Positions 56,511 to 64,000 of a stretch of 64,000 bases of DNA are shown piece by piece. The notes beneath the pieces were generated by a model, which ran no database searches, had not been told where the DNA came from, and was given only the letters and a program-made list of their open reading frames with translations. The stretch lies in the NCBI GenBank assembly GCA_033977485.1, contig CM066994.1:27248681-27312680 (forward strand), read 5' to 3'. The translations under genes and the position numbers were made by a program. Origin of the DNA: Hydrangea macrophylla. Its lineage: Eukaryota; Streptophyta; Magnoliopsida; Cornales; Hydrangeaceae. Each line of letters begins with the position of its first letter. The first letter of the stretch is position 1.

Positions 56511-56564
56511 CAGCTTCTTGAAGCTGACGGCGTTGATGAGTCCTGGACATTCGTGTTCAGGCTT
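56511..56564 (+). other. LTR two-hairpin box, copy in the Tekay-like LTR
   Basis: CAGCTTCTTGAAGCTG, then ACGGCGTTGATG, then CCTGGACA-TTCG-TGTTCAGG. Relative to the LBD-element LTRs one stem base changes C to T, giving a G-U pair. Hairpin 1 also matches the heat-shock-element dyad TTCNNGAA. Confidence 0.65.
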
Positions 56565-56919
56565 TGCAGGTTATAATCAGGATGAACCTTATGACTATGC
56601 TAATTGAGATCAACTGCTGAGAAGAGAATTTACTTTCATATGCTTTATGTTTATGTGCCTTAAGATATGATTTGGTTTTGTAATAAGGATGACTGTAATA
56701 GATTTTAAGTTATTGTTTTATTTCAAGGCGGTCTGTGCCTTAGTTAACCCCGTACCATAGGATGTAATAAGCTCTGTTTGCCCTACTCTGATTAATGGTT
56801 TTATGTTGTTCGACGTTTTGGGACGGAATCGATCCTTCAAACTGTCGCGACCTATGGGTCCATAAAGGAAATTAAATGCTTTCCATATTTATGCTACGTC
56901 GGGGCGTGACAGGATTTGG

Positions 56920-56932
56920 TGGTATCAGAGCC
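56920..56932 (+). other. Primer binding site, initiator Met tRNA
   Basis: TGGTATCAGAGCC lies 8 nt after the LTR end. Confidence 0.9.
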
Positions 56933-57510
56933 AAAGGTTTTTTCTAGATTGACCAGGCTCAGTTATTCACGCCACAGATTAGTGACATAGGTTACCCTTA
57001 AGTTTTACTAAGCTATACAACCAAGTTCTAGTGTTAGTTTAGTACGGATTATCCTTAGTTTAGAAACTAAAATTCTAGGATGGTTTTGTCATAGAGATGA
57101 TTACCCGATTGTCTTGTCACATCGACAAGAATGATAGCAATTTCCATATATTTTCAGACATATCCATTTAGAATTAGCCGAGATGGCCATAACTTATGAT
57201 GCCCCTACAGACATATAGTAAGTCGAGTTTCTAAGGAGTTAAAACATACCATAGCCTTCATAAATAGCTTAGGCACTGACGAACTTCCTGAGTCAAATCT
57301 CGGAACAGTCAGCATGGCCCACAGCCCAGAGTATGGAGAATAAGAATAAGAATACAACCTCTTTGCTATTAGACAACCTTAATTCGAATACGTGTTTAGA
57401 TTTTATTGTAATACGAGTATGTGATATAGTAATATATACTCCTTTGAAAATTTTCGTCATAGTACTGTTGCATGCATGTTTCTCATTCTACTATCACTAT
57501 CATGCATAGA

Positions 57511-60500
57511 ATGGCTGGAAGACCAAGGAGGAACAGAAATTTGATTGAGGGAGTACCGGAGGCTGCCGATCCCACGGGAATATTTGAAGCTTTCATCAGA
57601 CGTCTCGAAAGGGTTAGTAATGCGAATGAAAACCAACGAGATCGCCAGACGGGAGATAAGCTGCTGGAGAGATTTCGTGCGCTCAGGCCCGAGCAGTTTG
57701 CGGGTACCACGGATCCCTGGAAGGCGGAACAATGGTTAAGACAGATGGACCGCATGTTCGAAGCTGTCCAATGCAACGAGATGGACAAGAGGAGATTGGC
57801 TACATTCCAATTGACCGACGCCGCTGCAGATTGGTGGGACTCGGTCATAGCCAATATCGGGAACACAGCTGCTGTGGGGATGACGTGGACGGCATTCAAA
57901 GGGAGATTCCTGGAGAAGTACTTCCCGGCCACGGAGAGGCACAGAAGAGAGAAGGAATTCATGGATCTGACGCAAGGAACCAAGTCGGTGCAAGAGTATA
58001 CCACACAGTTCGAGAGGCTGTCTCGATTTGCCCCTCATATGGTTGATACCGAGGAAAAGAAGATCCGGAAGTATAACCAAGGGTTGGCCCCGCAGATTCG
58101 TCGCCTGACTCTCGGCCACCTAGACAAGTCGTTTGAAGGACTAGTCGGCCTGGCTACCGATCTGGAAGAAGATGCCAGAGTGAACCGTAAGCAGTTCGAA
58201 TTTCGACCGCCTCAGAGGGGTAATTTTGGGAATAGACCACCAATGAATCGTACCCAAGGGTAGAAGAGGAATTTTGATGGGAGCAAGAAGGCACAAGCTA
58301 TTACCTATCCGACTCAACCCCGAGTAGGAGAAGGAAGTAGTGGTGTAAAATGCTTCAATTGTGGCAACCCTGGACATTTGGCTCGGGACTGCAAGGCACC
58401 AAGGCGTGCTGCTCAGCCAGGAATAGTCTGCTTCAACTGTGGTGAACCAGGTCACATCAGCAGGTTCTGCACTGCTCCTAAGCAAGTGACTTATGGACAA
58501 CGAGGACAGACCCATGTGAATGCTGTTATTCCTGATGCTGCCGGATATGACGGGACTGTATATGAAGAAGGAGATCATGGAGAGGCTCAACCTGATCAGC
58601 AGGCAGTGGAAGGTACATTGACTCTATTTAACTCCCATGTTAAAGTATTATTTGATACGGGTGCTGCTCTTTCATTCATATCTGTTAATACAATTCGGAG
58701 ATTGGGTATCTTACCTCATCGCTTAGAGAAAGCTTTGAAGGCTACTTCGCCACTAGGAGCTGCAGTCAGATTAGGACACGTGTGCAAGGATTGTCCCTTA
58801 CGATTAGGAGACCGAGAAATCCCTGCGAGGTTGATTGTCCTATCGATGAAGGAGTTCGACATAATCCTAGGAATGGATTGGCTCTCTCAGAATCAAGTAA
58901 AGTTGGATTGTGCGAGGAAGAGAATTACATTCCCCGACAATGAGAATCAACCCTTTGATTTTCAATGTAACCATTCGGGAGATATGTTCCTCACCAGATG
59001 TTTAGCCAACATTGAAGTCGTCAGTACAGAGGTGACAACATCATCTATACCTGTAGTCAAGGACTTCGAAGAAGTATTTCAAGACATTTCTGGATTACCG
59101 CCCGAGAGAAGTATAGAGTTCTATATTGAGCTTATACCGGGTACCGTACCGATTACCAAGGTTCCCTACAGAATGGCCCCCACCGAACTATTGGAATTAA
59201 AGGGACAAGTACAAGAGCTCGAGAACCTAGGTTTTGTACGTCCAAGTACATCGCCTTGGGGAGCACCGGTGTTATTCGTGAAGAAGAAGGACGGAACGCT
59301 CAGGCTGTGTATCGACTACAGAGAATTGAACCGCGTGACGATCAAGAACAAGTATCCTTTGCCTCGGATCGACGATTTATTTGATCAACTACAAGGAGCT
59401 ACGACATTTTCCAAGATAGACCTTAGGTCGGGATATCATCAGTTGAGGGTACAGAAAGAAGACATACCTAAGACTGCTTTCAGAACCCGATATGGTCATT
59501 ATGAATTTCTGGTGATGCCGTTTGGAATGACGAACGCCCCGGCAGTGTTTATGGATCTGATGAACAGAGTGTTCAAGCCTTATTTAGATCAGTTTGTCAT
59601 CGTCTTTATTGATGATATTTTGATCTATTCTAAGTCAGGAGAAGAACACGAGCAACATCTACGGATTACGATGCAGACGCTTAAGGACCACCACTTGTAT
59701 GCCAAGTTTAGTAAGTGTGAGTTCTGGTTGCAAGAAGTAAAATTTTTGGGACACAAGGTGTCATCTCAAGGAATTTCTGTGGATTCGTCCAAGACCGATG
59801 CTGTATCCAACTGGGTTAGGCCAAGCAACCCTACAGAAGTTTGGAGTTTTCTTGGACTCGCAGGCTATTACAGGAGATTTGTAGAAGGATTCTCTAAAAT
59901 AGCTGCACCTTTGAATGGATTGACGAAAAAGAATTTGAAGTTCGAGTGGACAGAGAAGCATGAGCGAGCCTTTCTAGAGTTGAAAGAGAGACTCACTACC
60001 GCACCAGTACTAGCAATACCCAAGCCTGATGAGAAGTTCACTATCTTTAGTGACGCGTCATATCAAGGCCTAGGGTGTGTACTTATGCAAGATGGTAGAG
60101 TTATAGCCTATGGATCTAGACAGCTGAAGCCGAATGAGTTGAACTACCCTATTCATGATTTGGAGTTGGCGGCAGTGGTATTCGCACTCAAGATTTGGAG
60201 ACACTACCTCTACGGTGAGAAGTTTGATTTGTTCTCCGATCACAAGAGTCTGAAATACTTGTTCACACAGAAAGAGTTGAACATGAGGCAACGTAGATGG
60301 ATGGAGTTGATCAAAGATTACGACTTCACGTTGGAATACCACCCTGGTAAAGCTAATGTGGTCGCTGATGCTTTGAGTCGGCAGACTCGGGAGACGATCG
60401 CCTCCTTAATGGTTAGAGAATGGAGAGCATTGGAGACGTTGGCGGAGTTCGATGTACAGAGTGCTGAAGAAGGAGAAGGACAACTTTTTGGATGTCTTAT

Positions 60501-61206
60501 CCTACAGCCTGTTCTCATTAACCGCATTATTGGAGCTCAGAAAGAAGATGAGAAATTTCAGACATGGTTCAAGAAGATGTCAGAGAAGGACCCGACAGAA
60601 TGGAAGGTGGGAATCGATGGAGGGTATCATTGCAGGAATCGATTATGTGTGCCGGATGTTGAAGAGCTTAGAAAGGATATCCTGGAAGAAGCACATAAGT
60701 CAAGATATACAGTTCACCCAGGAGGAACGAAGATGTATAAAGATTTGAAGAGAAATTTATGGTGGGAAGGCATGAAGAAGGATGTGGCCGAGTTTGTATC
60801 CAAGTGTTTGACGTGTCAGCAAGTCAAGGCCGAACATCAGAGACCCTCAGGATTGTTACAACCGCTACCTATTCCTGGTTGGAAGTGGGAGCACATTACG
60901 ATGGATTTTGTAGTAGGATTGCCTCGATCACAGCAGAATCATGACGCTATTTGGGTAATCGTGGATCGATTGACGAAGTCAGCTCATTTTATCGCTTATA
61001 GTATGACATACCCGGTAGAGAGGATGAGCCGGATGTACATACAACAAGTTGTGCGACTTCACGGTGCACCTGTGATGATTGTGTCAGATCGTGACGCGCG
61101 TTTTACTTCTGGATTTTGGGAAAGTCTGCAAGAAGCTATGGGAACTTCGCTCAAGATGAGTACTGCTTTTCACCCTCAGACAGATGGGCAAACTGAGCGT
61201 GTTAAT
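57511..61206 (+). CDS. Gag-pol polyprotein of the Tekay-like element, truncated, one internal stop
   Basis: One frame from [10 protein letters not shown] runs 1232 codons with a single TAG at 58261-58263 between capsid and nucleocapsid. Gag: [39 protein letters not shown]. Two CCHC knuckles follow ([28 protein letters not shown]). Protease has [11 protein letters not shown] and [10 protein letters not shown] has [21 protein letters not shown] and catalytic FIDD; RNase H has [23 protein letters not shown] and VVADALSR. Integrase has the zinc finger ([18 protein letters not shown]) and core D (MDFVVGLP), D (VSDRD) and E (TDGQTERVN) with the 35-residue spacing. The chromodomain end is lost at 61206 through the nested insertion. 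Apart from the TAG, no frameshift was seen, so the copy is young. ATG 57511 was chosen over upstream in-frame ATGs at 57472 and 57502 because of typical gag starts. Confidence 0.88.
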
Positions 61207-62848
61207 TGACACGAATATTTTCTGTGTGCGCTTGTGTGCAATACCCAAGTGTAGGTAGACGTGCAAGTAGTAACTGGATTAAGTCCAGGTCGATCCCACA
61301 GGGAAGGTGTTGAATTAAACTACCTAGATTAGACTCTAAAGAGAAAACAAAAATCAATATTTAAAATGAAGTGTAGAACACAAAGTTCCACAGTTAACAA
61401 CTACTAGAATTAAAGACAACTAAATTAACTTAACTAACAATTAACTAACTAAGCAAGATTCTAAAAGAAACGGTTCTTCTTAATAAAAGAAAGTGTTGGG
61501 ATCACGCGAATCCACCGTGACCTAACCTTCTACCATGCAATTGCAATTAAGCTCAAAGGAGTACACCTACTACAGTATTCTGTACTTCTCTAAAGATATA
61601 GAATCAATAGCCCTTTCATGACCGGGACTACATCATCACAATTAAGTTTGAAATACATGAAGACGGTTTAATCCAATAGTTAAGACTCTCACCTACAATG
61701 GTGTTAGCATTGAGGGTGGTTTGCAAAATATATTGAAAGAAAATGCCTTAAGGCCTTAAGTTTAAAAACTGTTTTGACAAACTGAGCATTTAGGGACAAT
61801 TTGATAACAAATCCTTAAAACAGAAAGTCTTAGAATACTGTTTTGGGTGTTCTCAAGAATCAGAATCCTCGATCGATCGACGCGCTTTCGATCGATCGAA
61901 TATCTTCATCTCTCGATCGATCGATATTTCCTCGATCGCTCGACTAAGTCACTGTCTCGATCGATCGACATACTTTCGATCGATCGAACACAGGAAAAAA
62001 ATTACTGCATGGCAGAGGCCTAAAATCACGATTTCATCGCGATTTCCCAACCCTAGGACTACTCAGACATTGTCTGGAGTACCACAGATTGGTATTTAAC
62101 GTAAAAGTTCATTGAAACTATGTTTGTTTGAAAGTTTTTCATTAAAACTGTAAAACAAGAGATTGGAATCTAACTAACATGAAATACTACGAGATTAACA
62201 AGTATACTATGATTAACCAAGTGCAGAAAACAAATAAACAATAAATCAAGAACCTGGAATGAAAATAAACTTGTATTTACTAAAGAAATCCGGTTCACAA
62301 TGATAAATCTTCAATGAAACCTACAAAAACCAAGGAAAAACTCTCTCTTCTCTATCTAAAACTGATAAAACAAAGTTGGGCCTCCCTCTTGGACGTATAC
62401 AATACGAAGATATATAGTAAACCTAAGAGCTAGGGTTAAAAACCCGCAACTGCTGCATGCGCGTATAATCTGATAAAAGGCACTTTCGATCGATCGAAAC
62501 TTTCTCGATCGATCGAAAGTCTTGAATATTCGAGCGCTTTAACTTTCTTCGATCGATCGAAACCTCGATCGCTCGAACTATGTCGATCGCTCGAACTCTG
62601 CAATTCTTCTTCAATCTTCCTTCTTTGAAACAAAACATCTCCTCTTTATCAAATCTTTCAGTCTTTTATACAGCAGCATTCACCTGCACAATTAGTAGCT
62701 AAAACAATACAACTTATCATAGATTAATCATATTGTCTAAACTAGCATTGTAATTCAAATTGCAGATAAAACGGGAAGTTGTGATCAAAACTAATGCAAT
62801 TCTTTCTTTTAGCGCGGTTGTATTTTACAAATACCCCCGCTTTGCACA
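61207..62848 (-). repeat. 3' LTR of a third, minus-strand LTR element (1642 bp)
   Basis: Forward ends are TGACACGAATATTT and CCCCCGCTTTGCACA, so on the minus strand it reads TGTGCAAAGCGGGGG...CGTGTCA. It interrupts integrase of the Tekay-like element (left flank TTAAT at 61202-61206). A GTTGGGGGT purine-rich tract follows on the minus-strand upstream side (62849-62858). TCGATCGATCGA arrays lie at 61869-61990 and 62485-62600. The right target duplication would be outside the window. Confidence 0.65.
61869..62600. repeat. Two TCGATCGATCGA palindrome clusters in an LTR
   Basis: At 61869-61990 and 62485-62600 about fourteen copies of TCGATCGATCGA or TCGATCGCTCGA occur with 8-20 bp spacing. Confidence 0.8.
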
Positions 62849-64000
62849 ACCCCCAACTAGCTTATTGCTAGTCCCTAGCGATAAAGCGAAAATAAAATAA
62901 AATAAAAACTCCTAAACTAATACTACCACAACTAAGAAACAAAGAAAAACTAAAAACAACCTAAACTAAGATAGAGAGAAAAAAATCCTAACTCACTTTC
63001 GCAGGAATCGCGGTTGCATTTAGCGAATGCAACAAGCCGTTAAACCCCTAGGTTCCCCCTAGTGGACGAGTGTTGTCTCGTGAGGGTTTGCAGTGAATAT
63101 ACCCACAAAATTCTCCAATTTTAAGCTCAAACAGATTTAGAATAACTTATGACATCTCCCCCCCATTAAACTGTTAATTCAACTCTACAAGGATATAATA
63201 TCCTCTATCAACCCATGAAAGAGATCCACATGTTCCCCTATATTACCAAGTAAAATATACAAATGTATTACCATCATGCACCCGTGTGTGTGTGGAATTA
63301 ACAACCATGCGGCCAACCCTTATTAAGAGTTATCTAGACTATTGTACTTTGGAAACTTGCAGTTTTAGCTCAATTCTCACATTGGTCACACTCAAAAACA
63401 ACGTCTCTCAGAAACTTGCTCTATAATGATCGCACATAGTATGAAAGCTTTGATAAAGATGATATTCTAAGTGCTAATGCTTTCATACCTGACTCTATGA
63501 AAAACGGACATTTAAGAGTGTATAGTCTCATGAATGGAATACTACCTACTAGAGGAGCGAAATACCGTGGATAACTCAACTCACACTTTCATGTTCAAAT
63601 CAATTGTTGAGAATCTTCAAGACTTTGAATTATGGCTTTTATTTAGTAGGTGGGGGTGTTGTAGAGAAGAGTGTGCTTTTTAGTATGTGATGGAATTTCC
63701 ACTTCTCTTTTTATTCTTCATTCTTTTCTCCACCCAATCTCCCATTCATTTCATATTTTTTTTTTTTTTTTTTTTTTATATATATATATAACTCCTTCAT
63801 TCATCATCATTTTTTTTTTTTTTTTTTTTTTTCAAATGTCCCCCAACAACTTCCTTCCATTTCACATAATTTGATGACTCATTCTCAATAAAATTTATCA
63901 AACAGTTCGATGAGGTCAAGGTATAAATCAAGGATTTGGATTCTTGTGATTTTTATTGGAAATATTTATCTGAGGTGGGATCAAGGGGTGAAACAAATCA
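62849..64000 (-). other. 3' internal region of the minus-strand element, no coding domain seen
   Basis: Adjacent to the LTR is a purine-rich tract on the minus strand (AAGCTAGTTGGGGGT), a plausible PPT. Beyond it the sequence is AT-rich with T tracts (63755-63777, 63811-63832). No gag or pol similarity was recognised on either strand. The element body continues past the right edge. Confidence 0.5.

Larger units (their letters stand above)
54027..56911 (+). repeat. 5' LTR of the Tekay-like element (2885 bp)
   Basis: It begins TGTAATAACCTGC and ends TACGTCGGGGCGTGACA. Much of it is a diverged copy, in opposite orientation, of the LBD-element LTRs. It has a CG-rich palindrome island (55312-55610) absent from those, the GGACACTCCCTG repeats (55990-56245) and the two-hairpin box (56511-56564). 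A TATTTATACACCC-type TATA lies near 54666. Confidence 0.88.
54027..61206 (+). mobile_element. Tekay/Del-like Ty3 element, autonomous relative of the LBD element
   Basis: 5' LTR 54027-56911, PBS 56920-56932, leader to about 57500, gag-pol 57511-61206. It is inserted in the TAT-type element, whose RNase H it splits. It is interrupted after the integrase catalytic Glu by another LTR element at 61207, so the pol C-terminus, PPT and 3' LTR are outside the window. The LTR ends, PBS spacing and leader match those of 16157-25495. Confidence 0.9.

Overview
The window is nuclear DNA of a flowering plant, most likely a eudicot with a repeat-rich genome. It has spliced plant genes with GT..AG introns, a secreted glycine-rich protein, and dense Ty3/gypsy LTR retrotransposons (Tekay/Del-like and TAT/Retand-like lineages) with many small inverted-repeat transposons. 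Only three host genes are supported: the 3' part of an arogenate dehydratase gene (1377-5676, + strand, seven exons), a glycine-rich secreted protein (8011-9174, +), and a BAP31-like ER membrane protein (33813-44100, +, two exons split by a 9.5-kb intron full of transposons).

Layout. 1-5676: LTR scrap and ADT 3' exons with MITEs in the introns. 5677-9174: intergenic DNA and the GRP gene. 9175-14582: AT-rich DNA and a solo-type LTR. 14583-16156: two well-delimited MITEs (TTA and 8/9-bp target duplications). 16157-25495: a complete minus-strand LTR element with 2.7-kb nearly identical LTRs, an AAATT target duplication, an initiator-Met PBS and a PPT. Its gag-pol is missing except for a C-terminal pol scrap, and the space holds an intact 425-codon LOB-domain (LBD) transcription factor ORF in element-sense orientation. 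26077-32831: an LTR abutting a decayed Tekay pol with its own 3' LTR. 33813-44100: the BAP31-like gene, whose intron carries a nested hAT element, a 1-kb MULE-type foldback, Tourist-like MITEs and a solo LTR.

44441 to the right edge is a three-level nest. A decayed TAT/Retand-type element (LTR, gag modules, protease, RT, RNase H, archaeal-type RNase H) is cut at 54026 by a Tekay-like element (LTR 54027-56911, PBS, gag-pol to 61206). That element is cut by a third, minus-strand element whose 3' LTR is 61207-62848 and whose body leaves the window.

The Tekay-like element at 54027-61206 is the autonomous relative of the LBD-carrying element. LTR ends, PBS and about 480 bp of leader match, and similarity stops where gag-pol would begin. 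I infer that its relatives supply gag and pol in trans.

Other observations: (i) a gag-region ORF of the TAT element ends in about 13 heptads of the form YxPxSPx, like the RNA polymerase II CTD; (ii) three different LTR families share a two-hairpin box with a GCTGACGGC linker and a TTCG loop in which stem sequences differ but pairing is kept; (iii) different LTR families carry arrays of different short palindromes. All boundaries and family calls come from reading the sequence; no database search was run.
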